Positions 8,454 to 16,625 of a stretch of 64,000 nt of DNA are shown here, piece by piece; positions within the stretch are counted from its first letter, which is position 1; each line of letters starts with the position of its first letter. Below the pieces are notes generated by a model. That model searched no databases, had not been told where the DNA came from, and was given only the letters and a program-made list of their open reading frames with translations. This DNA is from Syntrophaceticus sp050949745 (GTDB lineage: Bacteria; Bacillota; DSM-12270; Thermacetogeniales; Thermacetogeniaceae), in assembly GCA_050949745.1 (NCBI GenBank), contig JBMNGF010000001.1:62001-126000 (forward strand), given 5' to 3'. The translations under genes and the position numbers were made by a program.

Positions 8454-8897
8454 TTATCCCAAACAGAGCAACTCAACCCCGGATTCCCGAAAAATATCAG
8501 CTGCCATCTGGTCAGGGTAATTCCCTTGATAATAAACACTTTTAATACCCGCATTACAGATCATCTTGGCACACATAATGCAGGGTCTGTGAGTGATGTA
8601 AAACACTGCTCCCTTAATGGAAACACCATGAAAAGCTGCCTGAATAATGGCATTCTGCTCTGCATGCAGGCCGCGGCACAGCTCATGGCGTTCACCTGAG
8701 GGAATGTGAAGTTGTTCTCTCATACACCCTACCTCACTGCAATGGGGAATGCCCGCAGGCACACCATTGTAACCTGTACAAAGTATCTGCCGCTCTTTGA
8801 CGATAACAGCACCTACCTGACGCCTGAGACAGGTGGAACGCTTCGCCACAACCTGCGCAATTTCCATGAAGTATTCATGCCATCCAGGCCTTGCCAA
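8454..8897 (-). CDS. comEB: dCMP deaminase / ComEB family zinc deaminase
   Basis: The enzyme deaminates dCMP to dUMP for thymidylate synthesis. The catalytic zinc signature is complete: HAEQNAI supplies the zinc His and proton-shuttling Glu, and PCIMCAK the two zinc Cys. Another zinc-type cluster (CSEVGCMREQ) is characteristic of dCMP deaminases. At 147 residues the length is normal. The start is TTG at 8897 with a GGGGGTG ribosome site. In B. subtilis comEB is in the competence operon; here it stands in the ywl/atp block, as in many Clostridia. Confidence 0.93.
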   Translation of the reverse strand: MARPGWHEYFMEIAQVVAKRSTCLRRQVGAVIVKERQILCTGYNGVPAGIPHCSEVGCMREQLHIPSGERHELCRGLHAEQNAIIQAAFHGVSIKGAVFYITHRPCIMCAKMICNAGIKSVYYQGNYPDQMAADIFRESGVELLCLG

Positions 8898-9088
8898 AAT
8901 AGAACACCCCCAAAAATTGAAGCCAGAGACAGAATGCCAGAGGTCGGAAACTCACTGGAACTGCCCTTCACCGCAGACTTGTAACCCCTACCTGGCTTCA
9001 CCTCTATAATGCCCCCGGCTGAAAGAACGAGACCATTTATACCCTTTACAGTTAGCAACTGGTCCTGCAATTCCTGATATGGTAAAAC

Positions 9089-9157
9089 ATTATCCACACT
9101 TGCCCGAACATCTTTTTCTTACCACTAACCACTAACCACCAACGACTAACCACCATT
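9089..9157 (-). repeat. Dispersed 7-base-period repeat copy after glyA
   Basis: On the minus strand the sequence runs through GGTGGTTAGTCGTTGGTGG and GTTAGTGGTTAGTGG, then AAGAAAAAGATGTTCGGGC. This is the head and the first part of the body of the repeat family also seen near 10.9, 34.1, 43.9, 51.9, 56.4 and 63.2 kb. The last three codons and TAG stop of glyA lie inside it. The rest of the 248-base gap to comEB shows no convincing gene. Confidence 0.8.
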
Positions 9158-10396
9158 ATATACTGGATATTCTTTGCAAAGTTTCTGCACAATCTGGCGT
9201 GCTTGCTCAAGTTTTCCCTGTTCAACTGGAGATGAAAGGAGCAAATGGATGGCTGTCCCTATCTGTTCCATCTCTTTCTCCCCCATTCCCCTGGAGGTCA
9301 CTGTTGGGGTACCGATTCTGATGCCACTGGTTACCTGTGGGGATTGAGGATCACCAGGAACCATGTTTTTGTTTACAGTTATGCCAGCCTCACCCAGCAG
9401 TAATTCGGCAGCTTTTCCGGTAAGGTTTTTGCTGCGCAGGTCGACAAGCAGCATATGGTTATCTGTTCCCCCGGAAACCAAGCTAAAGCCGAATTTTTTC
9501 AGAACCTCTCCCAGAACAGCGGCATTTTGGACAACCTGGATGATATAATTGCGGAACTTATCTGTTCCCGCCTCCTTCAGGCATAGAGCTTTAGCAGCGA
9601 TCACATGCATGAGGGGACCACCTTGAAGCCCCGGAAAAACTGCACTGTCGATCTTTTTGGCAAACTGCTCCTGGCACAAGATCAGCCCACCCCGGGGCCC
9701 TCCCAGTGTCTTGTGTGTTGTTGAGGTAACAAAATGAGCATGAGAAACAGGGCTAGGATGGACTTTCGCTGCTACCAAACCTGCAATATGAGCCATATCC
9801 ACCATTAAATATGCTTCACATTCCTGGGCAATTTCAGCAAATGCCTGAAAATCAATCACCCTCGGATAGGCACTTGCCCCAGCGATAATCATCTTGGGAT
9901 GCACCTGCAGAGCCTTTTTTCTGACCTCCTCATAGTCTATAAACCCTTCACTATTGACTCCGTAATTGATATTTTCATAATACTTCCCTGAAATATTGGC
10001 GGGAAAACCATGTGTCAAGTGGCCACCATGTGCCAAAGCCATTCCCAGAATGCGATCCCCAGGTTTTAATGCCGCATAATAGACAGCCATATTGGCCAGT
10101 GCTCCTGAATGGGGCTGCACATTGGCATGTTCAGCTCCAAAAAGCTCTTCAGCCCGTCTGATAGCCAGCTCCTCTGCTAGATCAACACACTCACAGCCGC
10201 CATAATAACGCTTACTAGGATACCCTTCTGCATATTTATTGGTCAAAACACTCCCCTGAACTGCCATGACCGCCTGACTAGTGTAGTTTTCTGAAGCAAC
10301 CAATTCCAGCTGTTCCTGCTGCCGTTTCTCTTCACAGCGGATAGCTGCAGCCAAATCCGTATCCTTGAGCATAAGATACCTTTCAATAAGGTCCAC
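9146..10396 (-). CDS. glyA: Serine hydroxymethyltransferase
   Basis: This PLP enzyme transfers the serine hydroxymethyl group to tetrahydrofolate, giving glycine and methylene-THF. The 416-residue protein carries the PLP lysine in VTSTTHKTLGGPRGG, the N-terminal ENYTSQAVM motif and the SGIRIGTP segment. The start is GTG at 10396 behind GGAGG. It follows rpiB by 21 bases in the conserved ywl block. The final residues Asn-Gly-Gly and the stop are read from a dispersed repeat (GGTGGTTAG), so the native C-terminus has been replaced or trimmed by a few residues. Confidence 0.97.
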   Translation of the reverse strand: MDLIERYLMLKDTDLAAAIRCEEKRQQEQLELVASENYTSQAVMAVQGSVLTNKYAEGYPSKRYYGGCECVDLAEELAIRRAEELFGAEHANVQPHSGALANMAVYYAALKPGDRILGMALAHGGHLTHGFPANISGKYYENINYGVNSEGFIDYEEVRKKALQVHPKMIIAGASAYPRVIDFQAFAEIAQECEAYLMVDMAHIAGLVAAKVHPSPVSHAHFVTSTTHKTLGGPRGGLILCQEQFAKKIDSAVFPGLQGGPLMHVIAAKALCLKEAGTDKFRNYIIQVVQNAAVLGEVLKKFGFSLVSGGTDNHMLLVDLRSKNLTGKAAELLLGEAGITVNKNMVPGDPQSPQVTSGIRIGTPTVTSRGMGEKEMEQIGTAIHLLLSSPVEQGKLEQARQIVQKLCKEYPVYNGG

Positions 10397-10417
10397 CCTG
10401 TTATTCCTCCATTATTC

Positions 10418-10891
10418 TTATTTAGAGCAATGGCAGTATTTTTCTTCGATGGCCTTGATCTTAGCGATCCTTTTTTCATGGCGTCCACCTTGAAAGGATG
10501 CATCCAGCCATGTCTCTATAATTTCACAAGCAAGGCCTGGACCAGTCACCCTCTCCCCAAGAGTTAAAACATTAGCATCATTATGTTCCTTGGCAGCCCG
10601 TGCAGTGAAGGTATCATGACAAAGAGCTGCTCTGATCCCAGGTACTTTATTGGCAGCCATCACCATACCGATCCCTGTTCCACAAACCAATATCCCATGG
10701 CTGCTCTCCTCACTGGCAACAGATTCCGCAACCACAAGAGCGATATCTGGGTAATCCACAGACTGATCAGTTTCTACACCGAAATCTTTAAATATTACCC
10801 CTTTATCCTTGAAATACTCTTTAATACCCTTTTTCAAGTTTAATCCGGCATGGTCGCAGCCAATAGCGATTAAAACCTTTGCCACCTCCAC
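10418..10891 (-). CDS. rpiB: Ribose-5-phosphate isomerase B
   Basis: The enzyme interconverts ribose 5-phosphate and ribulose 5-phosphate in the pentose phosphate pathway. The 157-residue protein has the RpiB/LacAB signatures GCDHAG near the N-terminus and ILVCGTGIGMVMAANKV around residues 70-90, including the catalytic Cys; a later segment covers the phosphate-binding HNDAN. The start is GTG at 10891 behind GGGAG. Its position between ywlE and glyA matches ywlF in B. subtilis. Confidence 0.94.
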   Translation of the reverse strand: MEVAKVLIAIGCDHAGLNLKKGIKEYFKDKGVIFKDFGVETDQSVDYPDIALVVAESVASEESSHGILVCGTGIGMVMAANKVPGIRAALCHDTFTARAAKEHNDANVLTLGERVTGPGLACEIIETWLDASFQGGRHEKRIAKIKAIEEKYCHCSK

Positions 10892-10909
10892 AACAACTCC
10901 CTTTTTCAG

Positions 10910-11036
10910 ATTTCAGGTTCGAATGACACACTAACTACTATTACAATGCACTGACAAAGTCTCTACATACGATACTTTCCGCCCGAACATCTTTCTCCAA
11001 AGACTAACGACCAACCACTGACAACTAACTGCTACC
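10910..11036 (-). repeat. Dispersed 7-base-period repeat, full copy with conserved body
   Basis: This fills the gap between rpiB and ywlE. On the minus strand it starts inside the ywlE stop region with degenerate heptads (GTTGTCAGTGGTTGGTCGTT), then a body containing GGAGAAAGATGTTCGGGCGG, AAGTATCGTATGTAGA, ACTTTGTCAGTGCATTG and TAATAGTAGTTAG. About 84 bases match the inverted copy at 34.1 kb with only about three differences, so the duplication is recent. No protein-coding potential is seen. Confidence 0.88.
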
Positions 11037-11525
11037 ACTACTTTGGATGTTCTTAAAGATCTTTTCAATAGCTTGGGCCAGCTCCTCAGCACACTGCTGA
11101 TAGACCGCCTCCGATTTGCCATAAGGGTCAGCTATATCATAACTAAACCGCTCATACTTATTTGTGCCCTCCATATCCTGAGGGTGTTCAGCAAACTCCT
11201 TGACAATAAAGATCTTTTCCGCCATGTCCGGAAAAAATTCCTGCAGCAGCTGTTTTTGAGCAGCGGTCATCGTTAAAATCAGATCAGCATCATTGATCAT
11301 CTCTTTAGTCAACTGTCTTGCCTTGTGCCCAGACAGATCAAGCCCTTGCCTAAAGAGAACAGAATGGGCCTCAGAACTGGCAGGAGCACCTGGAAGAGCC
11401 GCTATGCCCGCCGAAAAGACATCAATCTTTTCTGTTAGCTTTAATCGCTGCAGGATTTTAGAGGCTAATCCCTCAGCCATCGGGCTACGACAGGTATTGC
11501 CTGTACAAACAAATAACAGACGCAC
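11025..11525 (-). CDS. ywlE: Low-molecular-weight protein phosphatase, YwlE-type (protein arginine phosphatase)
   Basis: The active-site loop is CTGNTCRSP (Cys7 to Ser14), the CX5R signature of LMW phosphatases. A Thr rather than a hydrophobic residue at the fifth loop position is the determinant of phosphoarginine specificity known from B. subtilis YwlE. The general-acid Asp is in DIADPYGKSE near the C-terminus. YwlE reverses McsB arginine marks that send proteins to ClpCP. The start chosen is GTG 11525 with AGGGAGGGTG upstream; the longer frame adds unrelated residues. The C-terminal SSGSS and the stop fall at the edge of a dispersed repeat. Confidence 0.92.
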   Translation of the reverse strand: MRLLFVCTGNTCRSPMAEGLASKILQRLKLTEKIDVFSAGIAALPGAPASSEAHSVLFRQGLDLSGHKARQLTKEMINDADLILTMTAAQKQLLQEFFPDMAEKIFIVKEFAEHPQDMEGTNKYERFSYDIADPYGKSEAVYQQCAEELAQAIEKIFKNIQSSGSS

Positions 11526-11541
11526 TATTCCATCACCCTCC

Positions 11542-12138
11542 CTAGAAAAACATTCTAACCCCGATACCCACCAACACCAGCCCACCGGCCATTTCAGCCC
11601 ATCTACCTACTTGGTTGTTCAACCATCTTCCCAGCAAAAGCCCTATGGCCGCCATCAGGGCAGCGGTTATTCCCAGAATCATTAATAAAATAATTATTCC
11701 TTGAGGGGAAAAATCAGCCACATAGGTCCCCAGGCTGATACCTACCCCAAAAGCATCCACACTGACACACCATCCCAGGGCCAGGATCCCTCCCCAGGAA
11801 GACAAAACATTGTTCTTAGGCTTTGCCAGAGCTGCTTTCGCTGTCTGAAAGCTGTAAGAAGCACATCGCCAGGGCCAACCATCCCAGATCATCTTAGCTC
11901 CCAAAACTACTAGTATTGCACCACCCATCCAGACAGCCACTATCCCCACAGCAGCCCCGAGCAGACTGCCTACCAAAAGGCCTGCCAGAGGCATTAATAT
12001 ATGGAAAACCCCAATAGTCAATGAGGTACGCAGTACAGTCTTACGGGAGGGGCCGCTCATCCCCAATCCCAGCGCCAGAGAAAAGGCATCTGCTCCCAAC
12101 GCAACAGCTATAAAGGAATAGGCCAACAGCTCGTCCAA
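11542..12138 (-). CDS. mntP: Manganese efflux pump MntP family
   Basis: This is an integral membrane protein of 198 residues with six hydrophobic helices arranged as two related halves. Each half contains the conserved Asp that defines the family: ALGADAFSLALGLGM near the N-terminus and SVDAFGVGISLG in the second half. It exports Mn2+ from the cytoplasm. The start is TTG at 12138 with GGGAG upstream. The place between tsaC and ywlE corresponds to ywlD in B. subtilis. Some homologues carry a yybP-ykoY riboswitch; the upstream 25 bases here have no room for one. Confidence 0.9.
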   Translation of the reverse strand: MDELLAYSFIAVALGADAFSLALGLGMSGPSRKTVLRTSLTIGVFHILMPLAGLLVGSLLGAAVGIVAVWMGGAILVVLGAKMIWDGWPWRCASYSFQTAKAALAKPKNNVLSSWGGILALGWCVSVDAFGVGISLGTYVADFSPQGIIILLMILGITAALMAAIGLLLGRWLNNQVGRWAEMAGGLVLVGIGVRMFF

Positions 12139-12163
12139 TGGAAATACTCCCTCTTTCCGATAC

Positions 12164-13228
12164 TCAAATCTGATGCTGTCCAGCTGCGCGACACAGTCGG
12201 TTCATCACAGCTAATCCCACTCCAGTAGGGGAAACTGTCTCCACAAGTATTATTTCAGCCCCTGCTTCATCACACTCTCGAAACGCCCCGAAAAGATGAT
12301 TAGCAATCTCTTCAGGACATAGCCGGGAGCCCAAAGATGCCAGGTAAACCGGCTGAATAATGGAATTTTGATAGATAGAATAGTGTTCACTGGTAGCCAG
12401 AACTGCCACCCGCCTGTCATTATTGCGGGTCATAAAATTCTCCACCTTGGCCACCTGCTCATCAGGACTTCCTGTAACCATCAACACTTCCGCCTGTGGG
12501 GAATAGTGTTTAAAATAAATCCCAGGGGAAGGAACACTCCCTTCACCTGGCCGCCTCTCCGGGTGCAAAACATACTCTGGCACAACGATTTCTTCCCCCA
12601 GCACTTGTTCGATTTCTTCCCTTGTTACACCGCCTGGCCTTAAAAGCGTCGGGCGGTTTTCCGCCAAACTCAGGATAGTAGACTCTAACCCCACCTGCAC
12701 AGGCCCACCATCCAGGATCAGATCGATCTTGCCGTCCAGATCGGTGAGAACATGCTGTGCACAGGTCGGGCTCGGGCGCCCTGAAACATTAGCGCTGGGA
12801 GCAGCAATAGGCACACCGCTGGCCTCGATCAAGGCTAGAGCCACCTTGTTAGAGGGATAGCGCAGGGCAACAGTAGGCAGCCCTGCAGTAACCTGATCAG
12901 GAATCCTCTCTGACCGGGGGAGAATCAGTGTCAACGGCCCCGGCAGAAACCTGTCAGCAAGTTCTTCGGCTGCCGGTGGCCAGAAGGAGGCCAATTCTCT
13001 GGCTTGGTCAAGTGAAGAGACATGCAGGATCAGGGGATTCTCTTGCGGCCTTCCCTTGACCTGAAAAATCCTCAGTACCGCATCTGGGTTCAATCCATCT
13101 GCCCCCAGCCCATAAACGGTTTCTGTGGGAAAAGCCACCAGTCCACCTTTTGTGATCACCTCTGCCCCTTGAGCGATGAGCTTGGGTTCAGGATAATTAG
13201 CATTTACCGTCAAATAGCGTGTTTTCAA
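12164..13228 (-). CDS. tsaC: L-threonylcarbamoyladenylate synthase (Sua5/YwlC type)
   Basis: The enzyme makes threonylcarbamoyl-AMP from threonine, bicarbonate and ATP, the first step of t6A37 tRNA modification. At 354 residues it is the long Sua5 form: an N-terminal YrdC domain (KGGLVAFPTETVYGLGAD, then SAPSANVSGRPSPT) and a C-terminal Sua5 domain joined by the linker around SPGIYFKHYSPQAEV. The start is TTG at 13228 behind GGTG. It heads the run tsaC-mntP-ywlE-rpiB-glyA. The gap upstream contains the divergent promoter region of the DUF1646 gene. Confidence 0.94.
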   Translation of the reverse strand: MKTRYLTVNANYPEPKLIAQGAEVITKGGLVAFPTETVYGLGADGLNPDAVLRIFQVKGRPQENPLILHVSSLDQARELASFWPPAAEELADRFLPGPLTLILPRSERIPDQVTAGLPTVALRYPSNKVALALIEASGVPIAAPSANVSGRPSPTCAQHVLTDLDGKIDLILDGGPVQVGLESTILSLAENRPTLLRPGGVTREEIEQVLGEEIVVPEYVLHPERRPGEGSVPSPGIYFKHYSPQAEVLMVTGSPDEQVAKVENFMTRNNDRRVAVLATSEHYSIYQNSIIQPVYLASLGSRLCPEEIANHLFGAFRECDEAGAEIILVETVSPTGVGLAVMNRLCRAAGQHQI

Positions 13229-13311
13229 GAATTGTACACCACTCTATTAACTTAGAATACTTTAACACCATTAGAATAGGATTCATTGCATTTCACTGAA
13301 ATAATTGCTGC

Positions 13312-13373
13312 TTGCTTTTAAAATAAAACTGATAAATAATAGAACGTAGATGGTAATGATGGTATTATACCAT
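13312..13373 (+). promoter_or_regulatory. Promoter and palindromic operator-like site for the DUF1646 transporter
   Basis: A -35-like TTGCTT (13312-13317) and -10-like AATAAT (13335-13340) are separated by 17 bases. Nineteen bases further on is a perfect 7-base inverted repeat around a single base, ATGGTAT-T-ATACCAT (13359-13373), a typical size for a repressor half-site pair. The gene's ribosome site AAGGAGG follows at about 13406. The palindrome is seen; its use as an operator is inferred. Confidence 0.5.
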
Positions 13374-13421
13374 TAAAGAAACACCTTAACTAATTATAGT
13401 TCTATAAGGAGGCGCTGTCAT

Positions 13422-14516
13422 TTGTTAGCTGGTCTAATTATTGTTTTACTGCTTGTATTAACACTTCCCTTTGTCATCAAGCCCATCGAGCGCAACTTAG
13501 AGCCCTTTCTCTTTGTCATGGGTCTTGCCGCAACGATTATCGCCGGGGTTCTAAACTGGGAATTGGTGACCCACATCATGTCCAACACCATGATGTACAT
13601 GATCACAGCAGCAGTTCTTGTCTTTGGATTATTATTCGTCTTTTTTCAAAATCAGATGCAAAGCTGGATAAAGAAGCTGCTCGAACACATCCCTCTATCA
13701 TTATTCGTCTTCCTGTTAGTCACTATACTAGGCCTTGTCTCCAGTATGATCACAGCCATCATCGCTGCTCTCATTCTAGCTGAAATAGTCAATGCCCTGC
13801 CCATAAAAAGGAAGGCAAAAGTCAATACAACCATTATCGGCTGTTTCGCTATCGGACTGGGAGCAGCCCTGACACCTATAGGAGAGCCCTTATCCACAAT
13901 CGTAGTTTCCAAACTGGATGAAAACTTTTTTTACTTGTTAAAGCTGATAGGCGTTTTCATCATCCCAGGTGTCGTCGCCATGGGTCTTGTCGGCACTTTC
14001 ACAGCAGGTGGCCTTAAAAAGCAGGAACAATTCGACACAGCAGCGGTTGCAGAGCCAGACTCCCCCCATGATCAGCAGACATCATTGGAACAAGCGGAGG
14101 AAGAACTGGATGACTTAGAGGATGAAACTATTCCCGGCGTAGTGCTCAGGGCCGGCAAGATATTCCTTTTTGTTATGGCGTTGGAACTCTTAGGCGCCGG
14201 TTTCAAACCGATAATTGATACCTATATCATTCAACTGGATGCACGTGTTCTCTATTGGATCAACATGATCTCCGCAGTCCTGGATAATGCCACACTTGCC
14301 GCCGCAGAGATCAGTCCCTCTATGAGCGGTCTGCAGATCGAAGGAATCCTTATGGGACTGCTCGTCAGCGGGGGTATGCTTATCCCAGGGAATATTCCCA
14401 ATATCATATCAGCCAGCAAATTAAAAATAACCAGCTCAGAATGGGCTAAACTAGGCATACCTTTAGGCCTTATCCTGCTGGTCATCTACTATGTGATACT
14501 TTTCGTCATCATTTAA
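13422..14516 (+). CDS. DUF1646 family membrane transporter (putative cation transporter)
   Basis: This 364-residue membrane protein has about ten hydrophobic helices in two halves joined by an acidic cytoplasmic linker (about residues 205-240, SLEQAEEELDDLEDE). The halves carry related glycine/proline-containing re-entrant-like segments, GLGAALTPIGEPLST and GGMLIPGNIPNIISAS, a pattern shared with ArsB/NhaD-type ion transporters. I recognise it as DUF1646; substrate and direction are unknown. The start is TTG at 13422 behind AAGGAGG. It is the only plus-strand gene in the left half and interrupts the conserved tsaC-prmC neighbourhood, so it was probably inserted. It ends in a hairpin terminator. 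Confidence 0.8.
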   Translation: MLAGLIIVLLLVLTLPFVIKPIERNLEPFLFVMGLAATIIAGVLNWELVTHIMSNTMMYMITAAVLVFGLLFVFFQNQMQSWIKKLLEHIPLSLFVFLLVTILGLVSSMITAIIAALILAEIVNALPIKRKAKVNTTIIGCFAIGLGAALTPIGEPLSTIVVSKLDENFFYLLKLIGVFIIPGVVAMGLVGTFTAGGLKKQEQFDTAAVAEPDSPHDQQTSLEQAEEELDDLEDETIPGVVLRAGKIFLFVMALELLGAGFKPIIDTYIIQLDARVLYWINMISAVLDNATLAAAEISPSMSGLQIEGILMGLLVSGGMLIPGNIPNIISASKLKITSSEWAKLGIPLGLILLVIYYVILFVII

Positions 14517-14530
14517 ATTACCATGATACA

Positions 14531-14567
14531 GGTGAGACGCGGGACTGTCCGCGCGTCTCACCTTTTT
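14531..14567 (+). terminator. REP-like hairpin acting as terminator between DUF1646 gene and prmC
   Basis: An 11-base perfect stem, GGTGAGACGCG paired with CGCGTCTCACC, is followed on the plus strand by CTTTTTGCTTT, so it should end the DUF1646 transcript. The same hairpin family recurs at 17.95, 38.24, 51.71 and 55.53 kb. The TGA stop of the converging prmC gene is the TGA of GGTGAGACG, so the element overlaps the end of that gene. Confidence 0.8.
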
Positions 14568-15490
14568 GCTTTAACAATTCGCTCCCGACCGGCATAATCC
14601 TTGACTATCTCCACCTCTGTCCATCCCTCATTTGTAAGGATCTCCCTCAGCACCTCCGCCTGGCCAACACCTACTTCACAGGCCAGCAGGCCTCCAGAAG
14701 CTAAAAAGGCTGCCGCCTGGGGAATCAGTCTTCTGTAATGATCAAGACCATCCTTCCCTCCGTCCAGGGCGCTAAAAGGCTCATACCGCACATCTAATGG
14801 CAGGCTCTCTAGATCAGATGTAGGGATATAAGGGAGATTGGCAGCAACAGCAGTTCCCCTTCCCGTAAATCCCTGTTCGAGGAGTGGAATGAGAAGGTCG
14901 CCCTGCAATAAACCAACTCTATCAGCAACACCATGAGATCTGGCATTCCTCTCAGCCACCTGGAGTGCTGCATGAGAGATATCAGTCGCCATCAAGTATG
15001 CCTGGACATTGTAGTAAGCCAGGCTTACAGCAACAGCACCGGAACCTGTGCCCACATCAGCGATCAGATAATCTTTCCCCATCCTTTCCCCTCCAGACAT
15101 GGGAGGGGTTCCCCTCTCTCCGTTATTGATGCTTAGCAGTTCATTGCCCGGCAAAGATATACCTTTCAGATAATCCAACACTGCCTCTACAAGCACTTCT
15201 GTTTCCGGACGGGGAATGAGCACATCAGGGTTCACAGTAAACCCTAGTGACATAAACTCCTTTTCACCGGTAAGGTAAGGAACAGGCACTCCTCTGCTGC
15301 GCCTGCAGATAAGATCATCATATCTTTTTTCTACATCCCCTGGCACCGGTTCATCAAAAAAAATAAGGAGATGTGTACGATCCCACCTCCAGGCAAAGGC
15401 TAACAACACCTCTGCTTCTAGACGGGAAGCCTCGATCCCCTTTTCTTTCAATATTCTGGTTCCTTTTAACACCAGCTCACTGCACTTCAT
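14558..15490 (-). CDS. prmC: Peptide chain release factor N5-glutamine methyltransferase
   Basis: PrmC methylates the Gln of the GGQ motif of release factors. The 310-residue protein has the N-terminal helical domain and a Rossmann methyltransferase domain with the SAM loop VADVGTGSGAVAVSLA. The substrate motif, normally NPPY, reads NLPY (AANLPYIPTSDL), a variant I believe occurs in some homologues. An internal linker around residues 105-140 (SINNGERGTPPMSGGERMGK) is longer than usual. The start is ATG at 15490, one base after the prfA stop, so the enzyme and its substrate are coupled. The stop codon lies in a REP-like hairpin. Confidence 0.94.
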   Translation of the reverse strand: MKCSELVLKGTRILKEKGIEASRLEAEVLLAFAWRWDRTHLLIFFDEPVPGDVEKRYDDLICRRSRGVPVPYLTGEKEFMSLGFTVNPDVLIPRPETEVLVEAVLDYLKGISLPGNELLSINNGERGTPPMSGGERMGKDYLIADVGTGSGAVAVSLAYYNVQAYLMATDISHAALQVAERNARSHGVADRVGLLQGDLLIPLLEQGFTGRGTAVAANLPYIPTSDLESLPLDVRYEPFSALDGGKDGLDHYRRLIPQAAAFLASGGLLACEVGVGQAEVLREILTNEGWTEVEIVKDYAGRERIVKAKR

Positions 15491-15491
15491 C

Positions 15492-16583
15492 TTAATTAGC
15501 TGTATTCTCCTGATCAGGCAACTGTTCCTGCAGCTGCTCAGTCCTTTGTGCTGTAACCAGAGCTGTGATCAGCTCATCCAGGTCACCCTCCATAATGCTC
15601 GGCAAGCGGTAAAGAGACAGATTGATGCGATGGTCAGTTATCCTCCCCTGGGGAAAATTATAGGTTCTGATGCGTTCACTGCGATCACCGCTCCCCACCA
15701 AAGATCTTCGCATACTGGATATTTCTCCTTGCTGTTCCTCCTCAGCACGAGCCAGCAGACGGGCACGCAGAACACGCATTGCCTTATCCTTATTCTTGTG
15801 CTGAGATTTTTCATCCTGACAGGATACCATTATCCCAGAGGGCAGGTGAGTGATTCTCACCGCAGACTGAGTGGTATTCACTGACTGGCCGCCAGGTCCG
15901 CTGGAACAGAATATATCAATGCGCAGGTCTTGAGGATTGATCTCCAACTCGACCTCTTCTGCCTCTGGAAGCACTGCGACTGTGGCTGCACTGGTATGGA
16001 CCCGGCCTCCCGATTCAGTAACCGGAATGCGCTGTACCCGGTGAACACCGCTTTCATATTTCAACTTGCTGAAGACATGCTTCCCATTGACTTGAAAAAT
16101 AATTTCTTTATACCCTCCCATATCGGTGGGGTGTGAATTCAAGACCTCCACCTTCCATCCCAGCCGCTCAGAGTAGTAGGAGTACATGCGAAAAAGTTCG
16201 CTGGCAAAGAGTGCTGCCTCTTCCCCTCCTGTTCCCGCACGAATTTCCACAATAACATTCTTTTTATCTCGGGGATCCTTAGGCAATAGAAGCAACTTCA
16301 GCTGCTCCTCCAACTGCTCCTTTTTTCCCTGCAGTTCTGCGAGATCATCCTGAGCAAGCTGCAGAAGTTCCTCATCCAGGTCATCTTTTAACAATGAACT
16401 TGTATCATCCATCTCTTTACATATATCTTTATACTCTCGAAATGTAGTGACTATTTCAGTGAGTTCTCCATGCTTCTTAGCATAGTTGCGATACTCATTT
16501 ATATCTGCAAGCACAGCCGGGTCACTGAGCTGACGCTCCAGTTCCACATAGCATGCCTCAATTGTTTCCAGCTTTTCTAACAA
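15492..16583 (-). CDS. prfA: Peptide chain release factor 1
   Basis: RF1 reads UAG and UAA stop codons and triggers peptide release. The GGQ motif is in GPGGQSVN, about residue 230. The RF1-type codon-recognition tripeptide is Pro-Val-Thr in RIPVTESGGRVHTS. The frame opens at 16592, but TTG 16583 has the better-spaced ribosome site (AAGGGGG, eight bases) and gives MLEKLETIEACYVEL, which aligns with known RF1 starts. Length is then 363 residues. It lies between the DUF1385 gene and prmC in the order conserved across Firmicutes. Confidence 0.95.
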   Translation of the reverse strand: MLEKLETIEACYVELERQLSDPAVLADINEYRNYAKKHGELTEIVTTFREYKDICKEMDDTSSLLKDDLDEELLQLAQDDLAELQGKKEQLEEQLKLLLLPKDPRDKKNVIVEIRAGTGGEEAALFASELFRMYSYYSERLGWKVEVLNSHPTDMGGYKEIIFQVNGKHVFSKLKYESGVHRVQRIPVTESGGRVHTSAATVAVLPEAEEVELEINPQDLRIDIFCSSGPGGQSVNTTQSAVRITHLPSGIMVSCQDEKSQHKNKDKAMRVLRARLLARAEEEQQGEISSMRRSLVGSGDRSERIRTYNFPQGRITDHRINLSLYRLPSIMEGDLDELITALVTAQRTEQLQEQLPDQENTAN

Positions 16584-16625
16584 ACTAGTCAACCCCCTTT
16601 TCCTCCAATTCAGATAAGAACAAAC

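Noticed and set aside
8813..9097. Possible 94-residue protein overlapping the comEB start.
   Set aside because: It overlaps the conserved N-terminus of comEB by about 85 bases and has no recognisable motif; its middle contains repeat-like heptads (CCGACCTCTGGCATTC).
10931..11122. Small protein of 63 residues in the rpiB-ywlE gap.
   Set aside because: It is translated from a dispersed repeat that also occurs inverted at 34.1 kb.
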